This document shows, piece after piece, positions 1 to 8,112 of a stretch of 34,481 nt of DNA. Where the stretch lies: positions 1-34,481 of the IMG/VR virus record IMGVR_UViG_3300031825_000354. One strand, written 5' to 3'. The notes under the pieces are model-generated. The model had not been told where the DNA came from, searched no databases, and was given only the letters and a program-made list of their open reading frames with translations. Made by a program: the position numbers and the translations under genes. How positions within the stretch are numbered: position 1 is the first letter of the stretch; every line of letters starts with the position of its first letter. The DNA comes from a virus.

Positions 1-429
1 TCAGCTTCCCCAGCCGCCCCCGCCGCCCAGCCTGACGGCGCGATACATGACCTCCCGCCGCCAGGCGTCGACGCCGACGACCCGCATGGCCTCGCGGAAG
101 ATCGCGTCCGCCTCGGCCCGCGCGTAGGGCCGCTCCCGCGTGATCCAGCAGCGCTGGAACGCCCAGCCGTCGCCGCGCGTGGCGTAGAGGAAGTCGTGGA
201 TGATCGCCGGCCTGGCCCAGGGCCCGAGCGGCGGAAAGAGGTTCCAGAGCCCCCAGGGGATCGAGGCGAAGTCGGTCAGGAAGCCCGCCGGGACGACGAT
301 GGTCTCCCCGCTCTCCGCCGACCCGACCCGGTACTCCAGCGGCTCCAGCAGCCGCACGCAGGCCCGTCCGCCGCGCAGGCTGTTGGCCTCGGCGACCTTG
401 AACTCCCCGGTGATCCGGGCCGGCGTCAT
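1..429 (-). CDS. DUF1353 family phage protein
   Basis: Encodes 142 aa. The core has the DUF1353 signature: a VPAGFLTDFASIP stretch, then a Pro-rich segment and an A-I-I-H-D-F-L-Y motif. The family is common at the lysis or tail end of phage genomes, and its biochemical role is not established. I chose the ATG at 429 because it overlaps the TGA of the preceding gene (ATGA, 426-429), the usual coupling in this operon. A longer frame to 456 adds only nine residues and has no support. It is the last gene of the leftward late transcript, after lysozyme and the lipoprotein. The C-terminus ends in a Gly-rich tail. The family call is from motif recognition; a lysis-related role is inferred from position only. 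Confidence 0.82.
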   Translation of the reverse strand: MTPARITGEFKVAEANSLRGGRACVRLLEPLEYRVGSAESGETIVVPAGFLTDFASIPWGLWNLFPPLGPWARPAIIHDFLYATRGDGWAFQRCWITRERPYARAEADAIFREAMRVVGVDAWRREVMYRAVRLGGGGGWGS

Positions 430-740
430 TGGCCGTCGAAGGGCTTGGCCGGACACTCGATGTAGAGCGAGCCGCTCGGCGCACCGAGCGCGCCGATCGA
501 GGCCTGGTAGGTGCGCTTGCAGTGCTCCAGGTTGCCGAGGGCCTTGTCGGTGACGGCTCCGTCTCCGAGCGTGCCGCAGGCGGCCAGGCCCAAGGCCGTG
601 AAGGCGAGGGCGGCGAGCTTGATCTTGCGCATGGCGAGGCTTCCGAGTTCGAGGGTGGCGCAGAGCAGGAACAGGGCCGCGGCGACGCCGGCGACCATCG
701 CCAGGAACCTCACGTCGTCGCGGTAGAACGAGCTCGTCAT
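426..740 (-). CDS. Small lipoprotein with N-terminal membrane segment (spanin-like candidate)
   Basis: The frame gives 104 aa from the ATG at 740, which overlaps the lysozyme stop (ATGA). It contains two hydrophobic stretches in series. Residues about 11-30 form a membrane helix. After an internal Met37 (ATG at 632) comes a textbook lipoprotein signal, MRKIKLAALAFTALGLAACG, with Cys at position 19 of the short form. The internal ATG has GGAAG seven bases upstream, while the 740 start has no close Shine-Dalgarno. The mature part is short, with two more Cys residues (EHCKRT and YIECPA). Its place directly after lysozyme suggests an outer-membrane spanin or other lysis lipoprotein; this is inference. 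Two products, 104 and 68 aa, may be made from one frame. Confidence 0.62.
   Translation of the reverse strand: MTSSFYRDDVRFLAMVAGVAAALFLLCATLELGSLAMRKIKLAALAFTALGLAACGTLGDGAVTDKALGNLEHCKRTYQASIGALGAPSGSLYIECPAKPFDGQ
629..646 (-). promoter_or_regulatory. Internal ribosome binding site and ATG for the short lipoprotein
   Basis: On the minus strand GGAAG lies seven bases before an in-frame ATG (632-630), which begins a complete lipoprotein signal peptide. This start is better supported for translation than the coupled ATG at 740. Confidence 0.5.
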
Positions 741-1255
741 GCGGCGCCGGTCCGCATCATCCTGGCGAGGCGCTTGGCCCGGTCGCCGACCTGGCGCGCC
801 CACAGGCTGTCCAGCATCCCGTCGGCGGCGGCGTCCCACCGCCGCGCCTTCATGGCCGTCAGGGTGTCCTTGAACTTCGCGAGGCGCGGCCAGCCCAGAT
901 TGAAGCACATGTTCTGGACCACGCGCTGGCGCACCGGATCGAGCTCGCGCCACCACGGCGCGTTCTTGTCCAGATCGGCGCGGACCCGGGCCACGTCGTT
1001 GAGCGCCAGGTAGTCGATCTCATCGTCCGACAGGCCGACGTCTTCGAGGTTGCGGCCGAGGCCGATGGAGAGCTTGTCGGCCGTGCAGCGGTAGGGCTTC
1101 CGGCGCCGGCCCTCGTCACGCTCCAGCTCCCGAAGCAGGAGGGCGGTGTTCGCGTCCGTCGCGAGTCTGGCGGGCTCCGGCGTCTCAAGGGCGGCGGCCA
1201 CGACCTTCTCGGCGGCGCGCAGGGCTTCCAGGGCTGTCGCGAGCGGCTCGGTCAT
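737..1255 (-). CDS. Endolysin, T4-type lysozyme (glycoside hydrolase 24)
   Basis: Encodes a 172-aa muramidase that cleaves the glycan strands of peptidoglycan at lysis. Residues 44-70 match the T4 lysozyme active site: Glu48 in RDEG, Cys57 in YRCTADK, and Ser63 in LSIGLG, with the exact 9- and 6-residue spacing of T4 Glu11-Asp20-Thr26. Cys in place of Asp is common in phage endolysins; Ser in place of Thr is a conservative change. The C-terminal half carries the matching FNLG...RWDAAA...RAKRLARMMRTG block. About 38 N-terminal residues precede the domain and form a charged helix, not a secretion signal, so release should need a holin. The gene begins just after a copy of the late promoter module, with no leader and no Shine-Dalgarno. 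Confidence 0.93.
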   Translation of the reverse strand: MTEPLATALEALRAAEKVVAAALETPEPARLATDANTALLLRELERDEGRRRKPYRCTADKLSIGLGRNLEDVGLSDDEIDYLALNDVARVRADLDKNAPWWRELDPVRQRVVQNMCFNLGWPRLAKFKDTLTAMKARRWDAAADGMLDSLWARQVGDRAKRLARMMRTGAA

Positions 1256-1261
1256 GGGGCC

Positions 1262-1291
1262 ATGGTACGGCCCGCCCGCACCCTCTCAGCG
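1262..1291 (-). promoter_or_regulatory. Late promoter module 1 (before lysozyme)
   Basis: CGCTGAGAG (1291-1283), 14 bases, then the -10-like GTACCAT (1268-1262). Six bases separate it from the lysozyme ATG at 1255, so the transcript would start at or next to the A of ATG. The module fills the gap between the stop of the membrane-protein gene at 1297 and lysozyme. Confidence 0.7.
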
Positions 1292-1296
1292 CGCGG

Positions 1297-1632
1297 CTAC
1301 TGGACCTGGAAGAGCCGCGCGATCTGCGCCCGTTCGATCCATAGGATGACCAGGACCAGCGGGACGCCGATCCAGGCCGCGCCACGGGCCCGCTCGCGCA
1401 GGGCCTCGAAAGGCTTGATCCGCCGGTCCAGGGTCGCGAGCTTGCCGAGCACGCCCGATCCGCCGGCGCCGTCCTCCTGCGGTTCCTGGCCGAGCTTGTC
1501 CAGGATGTGGTCCTGCGTGCCCTTCACCTGGTGCATGCAGCGGTGGAGATGGCGGGCCCAGGGCGGCGCCCCGGGGTCCAGCTCAGCGTCGTATTCGGCC
1601 GCCACGACGGCCAGGCTGGGCTTACGCGGCAT
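1297..1632 (-). CDS. Small membrane protein with C-terminal helix, holin/XhlA-like candidate
   Basis: Encodes 111 aa. The N-terminal 80 residues are soluble and helical, with a Gly/Glu-rich break near residues 50-62. A single hydrophobic segment (about 87-99, AAWIGVPLVLVILWI) follows, then a short charged tail. This layout resembles small XhlA-type phage membrane proteins that act with endolysins. Position next to the lysozyme supports a lysis role, but I see no decisive family motif. The ATG at 1632 was chosen over an upstream start at 1755 because GGAGGGGG lies about five bases before it. It lacks the late promoter module in front and is probably read through from the ejection-protein genes. 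Confidence 0.72.
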   Translation of the reverse strand: MPRKPSLAVVAAEYDAELDPGAPPWARHLHRCMHQVKGTQDHILDKLGQEPQEDGAGGSGVLGKLATLDRRIKPFEALRERARGAAWIGVPLVLVILWIERAQIARLFQVQ

Positions 1633-1711
1633 ATCCCCCTCCGAACCCGATGCGGCGACCCCACGATCGCCCCCCGTTGCCCTCGGCGCGAAACCGGGGC
1701 ACCTTCCCGGC

Positions 1712-1987
1712 GTGGCGCGAACCAACGATGAACAGGCGACCGAGGTCGACTTCACCGTCGTCAGCGGTCCCTACCGGGCCCACGAGGAGCACCGTGAGCG
1801 GAAGGGCTGGTTCTTCACCGGCCACTACGACGCATCCGGCGACCCCCTGTTCTACGACAGGAAGTTCTTCGCCCGACGCCGGCTCGTGCGCCGCATCGCG
1901 AACGGCTACCTGATCTTCTTCGCCGTGGCGTTCGGGCTGACAATGGGCTCGTGGTTCGTGATGAGCGCGCTGGGCCATATCCGCTGA
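1712..1987 (+). CDS. Antisense small membrane protein of unknown function
   Basis: Encodes 91 aa from GTG, the only late-region gene that I find on the plus strand. The N-terminus is polar and rich in charged and aromatic residues (GPYRAHEEHRERKGWFF, GHYDASGDPLFYDRKFFARRR). One transmembrane helix spans about residues 66-86, followed by a short tail. Positive charges before the helix predict a cytoplasmic N-terminus. It ends one base before the stop of the convergent 940-aa gene. The start is uncertain: no Shine-Dalgarno is visible, and a weak TTGCCC-N17-CACCTT pair ends six bases before the GTG. Placement suggests a moron expressed apart from the late genes, for example in lysogens; this is inference. 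Confidence 0.6.
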   Translation: MARTNDEQATEVDFTVVSGPYRAHEEHRERKGWFFTGHYDASGDPLFYDRKFFARRRLVRRIANGYLIFFAVAFGLTMGSWFVMSALGHIR

Positions 1988-1988
1988 C

Positions 1989-4811
1989 CTACTTCCGCTG
2001 CTGCGCCGCGGTCGCGGCTCCAGCCGCGCCGCCGCTCAGCGACATCTTGCGGATCTCCTCGGCGAGCCGTTGAGCCGCCGCGGCCTCGTCCAGCCGGCGG
2101 GTGACGCCGGGCAGGGCCGACTGGTCCATGTTGGTCAGGATAGCGGCCAGGGCCTCGGCGGTAGGCTCGCCCATCTTCTGCGACCCGCCCCAGGTCTTTA
2201 GGAAGGTGAGGATCGGTCCGGGGTTGCCGGTCTTGGCCGCGATGCCGGCGCTGATCGCCTGCTGCAGCGTCGCCTCGTCGTTGTCTTGCGCCGCCAGGAG
2301 CTGTTTGGCCGTGGTGGAGTTGCCGAGCACCGCCGACCTGGTCGCGAACATGGTCTGCTCGGCTTCCATGCGGCGGATGAAGTCCCGGAAGCCCTCCTCG
2401 GTCGGGAAGAGCTCCTTGAAGCGTTCGAGCTGGTTGGGCTTCAGCAGGCCGGCGCGGCGCGCGGCGTCGAAGGTCACGTCCGACCCGCCGAGCTTGTCCT
2501 TCAGGCCCTGAAGGGCGCCCAGACGGTACATCTCCCGCTCGCCGGAGGACATGTCGGCGAGCTTGCGGCCGAGCGCGGGCGCGTCTTCCCGGAAGAACGA
2601 GCGACCGGCCTCCAGGGCGTCCTTCATGGCCGCCGGGCCCGAGTAGGCGTTCAGCGCCTCCCCGTACACGGGGTTCAGGTGGACGAGCTCGCCCCGCAGC
2701 TCCTGGAGCGTGCGCAGGACCGCGCGGCCCTCGTCGTTCAGGACGAGTTCGCCCGTGGTCTTGTTCCGATAGGTCTCCAGTACGTCGTCCAGGCCCCGCT
2801 TGATGTAGTCCCAGGTCTCCGCCGTGGGCTGCGCCTCGTAGGCGACCTCATCGACCGGCGCGGGCCGGCCGACATAGTCCTCCGGCCGAGGCGCAGGCTC
2901 GTAGCCGCCGCGATACGCGGCCTCGTCGGCCGCGTTCCGGGCCTCGAAGCGCTGCTGCGCCGCCGGGTCCGCGTCCCGGGCGAAGCGCGGCTTGCCCCGA
3001 AGCTCGGTCCGCAGGGCGTCGAGAAGCTGGCGCTCGGTCGGACGCTCGGTCAGCTCCGGGAAATAGCCGGCCTCCCACGCCTTCAGCGCCCAGTCATCCG
3101 CCGAGGCGCCGTCGCCGATCAGCGGCTTCTGGTACGCCTTGCCCTTGTGCCAGGCTTGCGCGTCCGCAGCGGCCAGGTCCCCGCCCGCGTCCTTCATGCC
3201 ACCGCCGTCGGCGATGAACTTCGCCAGCGAGGGGCCACGGGTCGGCGCCTTCGCTGGGCCCCGGGCCGGCTGCGCTAGCCGCACCGCGCCGTCTGGCGGG
3301 AAGTCCGAATCCCAGGCCCCCGGTCGTTCGACCGTGACCAGTCCGAGTGCTTCGGGGTTCCGCCCCTCCTCCTTGGCGATCCGGTAGGCCCGCGCCATCG
3401 CCCGCTTGACCGCGGGCCGCTGCTCCAGTTCCTGAAGCTTCGGGCTGTAGGTCGGGCCGATCTCCCGCACCTGCGCATAGAGCGGGTCGGCGGCCTCGCG
3501 CTGGATCTTGTTCAGCGCGTCGAACTGGCCGTGCCAGTCGTCGGTCATGACCCTCAGGCCTGACCCGGCTTCGTCCAGGATGCGCAGGGACGAGGGCCGC
3601 GAGGCGTACTGCCCCGTCGCCGCATCGAAGACGCCGCGCTGGCGCGTCTCCAGGGCCTTGCGGATGATGTCCTCGGCGCCGCTCGGGCGGTTCAACGCAT
3701 CGCGGGTGAGCGTCCGCATCGCCTCGCCGCTGTCGGCGATCATCCCGAACGGTCCGAGGTCCTCGACGACGCGCCGGACCTCTTCCGGCGTCTGCCGCTG
3801 GCGCGCCATGGCCCGGGCGATTCGCGCGATGGCGTCGTCTTCCGCGCTCGGCGGAACGGCGGCCGGCGGGACCTCTTTCCGGGCGGCGAGGATCTCGGCC
3901 AGGGCCGCGTCGGGGTCGCGCGTGGACTTGGGCCGGAGCGCCTCCGGCATCCCTGCGTAGGGGTCGTAGGAGCGGACTGCATCGGCCAGCCGCTCGGCGT
4001 CGGTGGCCGCCGGGTTGCGCAGCCCCGCAGCGGCGTCGCGGGCCTTTCCGATGGTCGCCTGCCAGGCCGAGCTGACGCCCTTGGACGCCAGCGGGATCGC
4101 GCCACCGAGGACGGCGCTCACGGCCCCGACCTCCGCCGCGCTCCGAACGCGGGACGGATCGGTCCAGCCGCCCTCGCCAGACGCGTAGCCCGTCGGGCCG
4201 CCGTAGATCGCCGCATCGCCGATGCCGGCCGCCACGCGCGGGATCAGGCCCGCTTCGGCGCCCAGGCCGGCCGAGAGGGGCAGCGCGACGCGCGGGATCG
4301 CGGCCACGGCGCCGACGCCGGAGGCGAGACCACCACCGAGCTGAAGTCCGGTCGACAGGCCCGGGTGCTCGGTGTCGAAGCGCTGGTCCTCCAGGTTCTG
4401 GAACGCCTTGGCCGCCTCATAGCGCTCCTGATAGGTCGGAAGGTCCCCGATCTCCTTGGCCGGGTCGTAGCCGACCGCATCCTGAAGGCCGTTGGGAAGC
4501 CGGCGCATCAGCGGCTCCAGGTACGGCGCGAGCGCGGCGGCTGTCGCAGCGTTCGCCTCATCGGCCCCGGCGCCCAGGATCGGCACCCCGCGCGCAAAGG
4601 AGCGAACCGCGTCGTTGATCGCCTGCATGCCGCTCTCGAGGCCGGACAGGGGCGCCGGCTCCTGCGGCCGCTCGACTTCCACCGTGACCCCAGGCGTTTG
4701 CGAGACCACCACCCATTCCTTGCCGGGGTCGGCGGGCGGGGGGCCTGCGCTGTTCAGAAGCGCCAGCAGTTCTTCGTCGGTCATGCCCGGCTGGGCCTGC
4801 GGCTGCGCCAT
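1989..4811 (-). CDS. Large internal virion protein, probable DNA-ejection protein
   Basis: About 940 aa, the largest protein encoded. The N-terminus is Pro/Gln-rich. A Gly/Ala-rich hydrophobic region lies at about residues 155-250 (GLQLGGGLASGVGAVAAIP and onward), and a long charged, helix-rich C-terminal half follows. This architecture fits the membrane-active ejection proteins that podophages carry inside the capsid. I see no enzyme motif. It is the last of three consecutive large virion genes, each starting with the same GTGATG junction: the TGA of the gene before overlaps an ATG. I chose the ATG at 4811; the GTG at 4814 is an alternative. Confidence 0.75.
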   Translation of the reverse strand: MAQPQAQPGMTDEELLALLNSAGPPPADPGKEWVVVSQTPGVTVEVERPQEPAPLSGLESGMQAINDAVRSFARGVPILGAGADEANAATAAALAPYLEPLMRRLPNGLQDAVGYDPAKEIGDLPTYQERYEAAKAFQNLEDQRFDTEHPGLSTGLQLGGGLASGVGAVAAIPRVALPLSAGLGAEAGLIPRVAAGIGDAAIYGGPTGYASGEGGWTDPSRVRSAAEVGAVSAVLGGAIPLASKGVSSAWQATIGKARDAAAGLRNPAATDAERLADAVRSYDPYAGMPEALRPKSTRDPDAALAEILAARKEVPPAAVPPSAEDDAIARIARAMARQRQTPEEVRRVVEDLGPFGMIADSGEAMRTLTRDALNRPSGAEDIIRKALETRQRGVFDAATGQYASRPSSLRILDEAGSGLRVMTDDWHGQFDALNKIQREAADPLYAQVREIGPTYSPKLQELEQRPAVKRAMARAYRIAKEEGRNPEALGLVTVERPGAWDSDFPPDGAVRLAQPARGPAKAPTRGPSLAKFIADGGGMKDAGGDLAAADAQAWHKGKAYQKPLIGDGASADDWALKAWEAGYFPELTERPTERQLLDALRTELRGKPRFARDADPAAQQRFEARNAADEAAYRGGYEPAPRPEDYVGRPAPVDEVAYEAQPTAETWDYIKRGLDDVLETYRNKTTGELVLNDEGRAVLRTLQELRGELVHLNPVYGEALNAYSGPAAMKDALEAGRSFFREDAPALGRKLADMSSGEREMYRLGALQGLKDKLGGSDVTFDAARRAGLLKPNQLERFKELFPTEEGFRDFIRRMEAEQTMFATRSAVLGNSTTAKQLLAAQDNDEATLQQAISAGIAAKTGNPGPILTFLKTWGGSQKMGEPTAEALAAILTNMDQSALPGVTRRLDEAAAAQRLAEEIRKMSLSGGAAGAATAAQQRK

Positions 4812-6727
4812 CACTTCACGAGTCCCAGGTCACGCGCCCGCTTCTGCTGCGCCGGCGACAGACGATTGAAGAGGCCGCGCTGGATCGCGAGCGCCAGGCC
4901 GGCGTCCGCCGACCCGGGCTTGAAGATCGGCGTCGGAGCCGGTTCGCCGCCAGCGCCGCCCTGCGGCGGCGGAGCCCCGGCCCAGCCCACCGCCTTCGCC
5001 ATCTCCGGCGTGAAGACGTAGCGATCGAAGGAGCCGGGGCCGTACCAACCCTCGACGATGGGCTTGAAGCCCTCGACGCGGGCCCGGTAGCCGTTGTTGA
5101 GCTCGCCGTAGAGCGAGTTCGCGACGGCCAGCACCTTCTGCCGCACCGCCGGATCCGCGAAGAAGCCCTCGCTCGACAGGTATCCGCGCAGGCCGGAGAT
5201 CGAGCCAGCCAGGCCCTGACCCTTGAGCTGCAGCGCCACGTCGCCTTCGCGGACCACGCCTTCGTCGATCATCCGCTGAAGGCCGTTGATCATCGCGATG
5301 TCGCCGGCGCCGTTCTGCTGCTGGTAGCCGACACGGACGCTCTCGTAGTTCCGGCGCAGCTTCTGGGCCATGTCCAGGACCGGCGCGAGTTCCTTGCGGA
5401 TCGTCTCGGTGCCCTGAAGCACCGCCTGGGGGTTCGCCGGATCGGCCGGGCCGCCCGGGATCGGCTGCTGGCCGCCGCCCTGGTACTGGTAGCCCGTGGC
5501 GGGCGGCTGCTCGCGCCGGGGATCGGCCGGGCCACCGCGGATCGGCGCGTAGCCGTCGCCCTGGACCCCGTAGCCCTGAGGCGGCGTGCCGCCGGGCACG
5601 TCCTTGAGGTTCCCGAGGGGATCGCGCTGGACGTAGGTTCCGGGCGGCGCCGTCGCGACCCCGGCCTGCTGCGCCGTCTGGACCTGCGTCATGGCTTCCT
5701 GCGGCAGGGCGATCGGCCGACGCTCGCCGGTGTAGGGGTTCACCTGGAACGGTAGGCCGTTGATCGTGGTGTTCTCCCACTTCACCGCCTCGGCCATCTG
5801 CTGGCGCAGCTTCATCACGTAGGCCACGCCCTGCTCATAGGTGCGCGGATCGCTCAGGAGCTGCTGCGCCAGCGCCCGCTGTTGCGGCGTCGGGCCCATG
5901 GTCGCGACGCCCGCCGCCGCTTGGGGAACAGACGCGGCGGGCGTCGCAGCCGCACCCCCGGCGGGCGGCGGCGCGGCAGGCGGTTGGCCCGGCGCGGACG
6001 CGGCGAGCTGAGCGTAGTCCACGGGCGGCTGTTGGCCCTGCCCCGACCCTTGGCCCTGGCCGAACGCCCAGTGCCAGTGGTCGCCTTCGTTCAGGAGTTC
6101 GGAGACCGGCGCGCCGCGGGCCTGGAGCTCCGCCCGGAACTTCTCCAGGTCCGCGCCCTGCGGCGGAACGAAGTCCCAGGCCTGGCCCTCGCCCCGGGTG
6201 TGGAAGCTGTTCGGCGCGCCGCCGACCTCGGCGTTGCGTTCGGGCGTGCGATAGCCGCTGGTGAAGGCCGCGCCGGGCACGATCTCCGAGACCAGCGCCT
6301 TGGCCCGATCCGGGGTCATTCCGGCCGAGTTCTGCAGCCCCGCGCCCGGCGAGGTCATCGCCAGGGCGAACTGCGGCCCGGGCGTCGTCTGAGGCTGCGG
6401 CGCGGCCGTCGGGGCGAGCGCCGGGGTCGGGGCCGCCGGCATCTCCCCGGTCCCTCCGAGGCCCTCCAGGAGCGCCTTCGCATAGGCGCTCTGCTCGTCC
6501 TTCACGGCCGAGATCGCGGCTCGATCCGCCCTGTCCTTGCCGTAGGACATGATCGCGTTCGCCAGGAGCTTCGTCCAAAGCTCGGTCGGGGTCGCGATCT
6601 GCTCGCTCCCCTTCTGCATGGCCTGAAGGGCTTCCGCGAGATAGCGAGACCGCTGAATCGCGGACTGGGTCTGCGGCCCGTACCGCAGTCCGGCCTGGAT
6701 CTCGGCGGGGACGCCCGAGGCCGCCAT
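4811..6727 (-). CDS. Internal virion protein with M15-type peptidase domain
   Basis: About 638 aa. Residues about 150-222 match the M15 D,D-carboxypeptidase/endolysin fold: SGYRTPERNAEVGGAPNSFH, then HTRGEGQAWDF and EGDHWHWAF. The zinc ligands would be His176, Asp185 and His219, with a nearby His217 (numbering from the ATG at 6727). A long Pro/Gln/Gly/Ala-rich disordered region follows, and a helical C-terminal domain from about 430 onward. M15 enzymes cut peptide cross-links in peptidoglycan, so this is likely a virion-borne wall hydrolase that helps DNA entry. Its context between two other ejection-type genes supports that. Peptidase assignment is from visible motifs; the stage of action is inferred. 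Confidence 0.82.
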   Translation of the reverse strand: MAASGVPAEIQAGLRYGPQTQSAIQRSRYLAEALQAMQKGSEQIATPTELWTKLLANAIMSYGKDRADRAAISAVKDEQSAYAKALLEGLGGTGEMPAAPTPALAPTAAPQPQTTPGPQFALAMTSPGAGLQNSAGMTPDRAKALVSEIVPGAAFTSGYRTPERNAEVGGAPNSFHTRGEGQAWDFVPPQGADLEKFRAELQARGAPVSELLNEGDHWHWAFGQGQGSGQGQQPPVDYAQLAASAPGQPPAAPPPAGGAAATPAASVPQAAAGVATMGPTPQQRALAQQLLSDPRTYEQGVAYVMKLRQQMAEAVKWENTTINGLPFQVNPYTGERRPIALPQEAMTQVQTAQQAGVATAPPGTYVQRDPLGNLKDVPGGTPPQGYGVQGDGYAPIRGGPADPRREQPPATGYQYQGGGQQPIPGGPADPANPQAVLQGTETIRKELAPVLDMAQKLRRNYESVRVGYQQQNGAGDIAMINGLQRMIDEGVVREGDVALQLKGQGLAGSISGLRGYLSSEGFFADPAVRQKVLAVANSLYGELNNGYRARVEGFKPIVEGWYGPGSFDRYVFTPEMAKAVGWAGAPPPQGGAGGEPAPTPIFKPGSADAGLALAIQRGLFNRLSPAQQKRARDLGLVK

Positions 6728-8112
6728 CACAGCGCCCCGTAGTCGACGGCCAGGAAGCCGCCCATGTCGTGGACCGCGTCGGGTCGGACCTGCGCCAGTT
6801 CCTGCGCCAGGACGCCGACGTGCACGGTCTCGCCGCCGAGGTAGCGGTAGGCGTAGACGCCGACGCCGTTGTCCAGCGCGCCGACCCGGCGGATGTCGGT
6901 CTTCAGGCGGGCGTCGGACAAGATGCGCGAGCCGAGCGCGCCGGCCAGCGAGCCGCCGCCGGTCATCGGCGCGGCAAGCGCGGCGGCCCCCAGCGAGAAC
7001 AGGCCCGAGAGCCCAGAGCGCTGGTTCGCCGCCTGCGCCTGATAGGCGGACTGCTGCGCCTGCTGATTGAGGGCGTAGGCCCCGAGGACGTCGGTGTTGG
7101 CGACTTGGGAGGGCGTGTACCCGATGCCTTCGGGCATGCCGACCTGGCCGGAGCTCATGAGCGCCGTGAACTGGTTGATCGGCTGGTTCTGGAGATAGGC
7201 GCGCTCCTGAAGGCCCTGCTGGCGGGCCTCGTTGCCGAACTGCGCGCTCGCGAGCTGCTGCTGGAATTGCTGCTGTTGCGCCGCGTTGTTGAACTGAGCG
7301 GCGCCGAGGTTCTGCCCGTAGTCCTGGCCCGCGGTCTGGTTCCAGAACTCCGCCTGCCCCATGTTCTGACCGTACATCTGCGCCGCGGCCTGGTTGGCGA
7401 ACTGGCCCTGCTGGAGCTGTCGGCCGAACATCGAATTGGCCGCATCCTCGCCGGCCCCAACGGCGGAGTAGATCGCCTGGTTGTAGGCGTCGTTCTTGCC
7501 CTCGGAGAACTGGCGCTGGGCGTTGGCGTAGGCTTCTGAATTGGTCGACAGGCCCTGGTCAGCCAGCCGCTGTTCCAGCGCCCGCTGCTCCCGGTCGAAG
7601 CGCGGATCGAGCCGCGAGGCGGCCTGCTGATAGACCGCCGCCATGTTCTGGTAGCGCGCCGCGTCGAGATCGCCGCCGACCTGCCCCTGGACCTGTTGGC
7701 CGGGGTCGAAGCCGTACTGCAGGGCTCGGCCCTTGTCGAAGCTGCTCTGGATGCCCTGGCCCGCGCCCGGGATCGATCCCGACAGCTCCGGGAGACCGGC
7801 TGTGGAGAGCGGCGTCGAGAGCGCCTCACCCACCCGGCCGATCTGGCTGTTCGCGACGCCGAGCGCGGCGTTCTCCGCCTGCTTGGACAGGTCGTAGGAC
7901 TGCTGCTCAGGCTGGCTGAGGCTCGTGACCTGGCGGTAGCCGCCCGGCTGTGTCGGGTCGGCCACCCAGCCGACCGACCCCTGCGGGCCGCTCGACCCCA
8001 CCATGTTCAGGCGCTGCTGTTCGCGCGCGGTCTCGATGTTGGCCTGCGCCTGCGCCTGGCTTACGGCGACGGGATCGGGCGCGGGCGGGGGCGTCGGGGC
8101 GGATTTGCCCAT
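6727..8112 (-). CDS. Internal virion protein with C-terminal S74-like autoprocessing motif
   Basis: Encodes 461 aa. The N-terminus (MGKSAPTPPPAPDPVAVSQAQ) is the type seen in many internal virion or tail proteins of podophages. The middle is a Gln/Asn-rich run of imperfect repeats (about 225-300). The last 63 residues begin SDARLKTDI (Ser399, Lys404) and continue through VGVLAQEL and DMGGFLAVDYGAL, the hallmark of the intramolecular chaperone/peptidase S74 domain, where Ser and Lys form the self-cleavage dyad. The domain is much shorter than in tailspikes, with no long coiled coil after it. GGAG nine bases before the ATG supports the start. The start lies inside the tail of the upstream GNAT frame. 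Confidence 0.82.
   Translation of the reverse strand: MGKSAPTPPPAPDPVAVSQAQAQANIETAREQQRLNMVGSSGPQGSVGWVADPTQPGGYRQVTSLSQPEQQSYDLSKQAENAALGVANSQIGRVGEALSTPLSTAGLPELSGSIPGAGQGIQSSFDKGRALQYGFDPGQQVQGQVGGDLDAARYQNMAAVYQQAASRLDPRFDREQRALEQRLADQGLSTNSEAYANAQRQFSEGKNDAYNQAIYSAVGAGEDAANSMFGRQLQQGQFANQAAAQMYGQNMGQAEFWNQTAGQDYGQNLGAAQFNNAAQQQQFQQQLASAQFGNEARQQGLQERAYLQNQPINQFTALMSSGQVGMPEGIGYTPSQVANTDVLGAYALNQQAQQSAYQAQAANQRSGLSGLFSLGAAALAAPMTGGGSLAGALGSRILSDARLKTDIRRVGALDNGVGVYAYRYLGGETVHVGVLAQELAQVRPDAVHDMGGFLAVDYGAL

Noticed and set aside
1677-1705. Promoter TTGCCC-N17-CACCTT for the antisense membrane gene
   Set aside because: The -10 matches only two consensus bases; too weak to annotate as a feature.
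2034-2042. Another near match to CGCTGAGAG
   Set aside because: It lies inside the coding sequence of the 940-aa gene, with no gene start after it.
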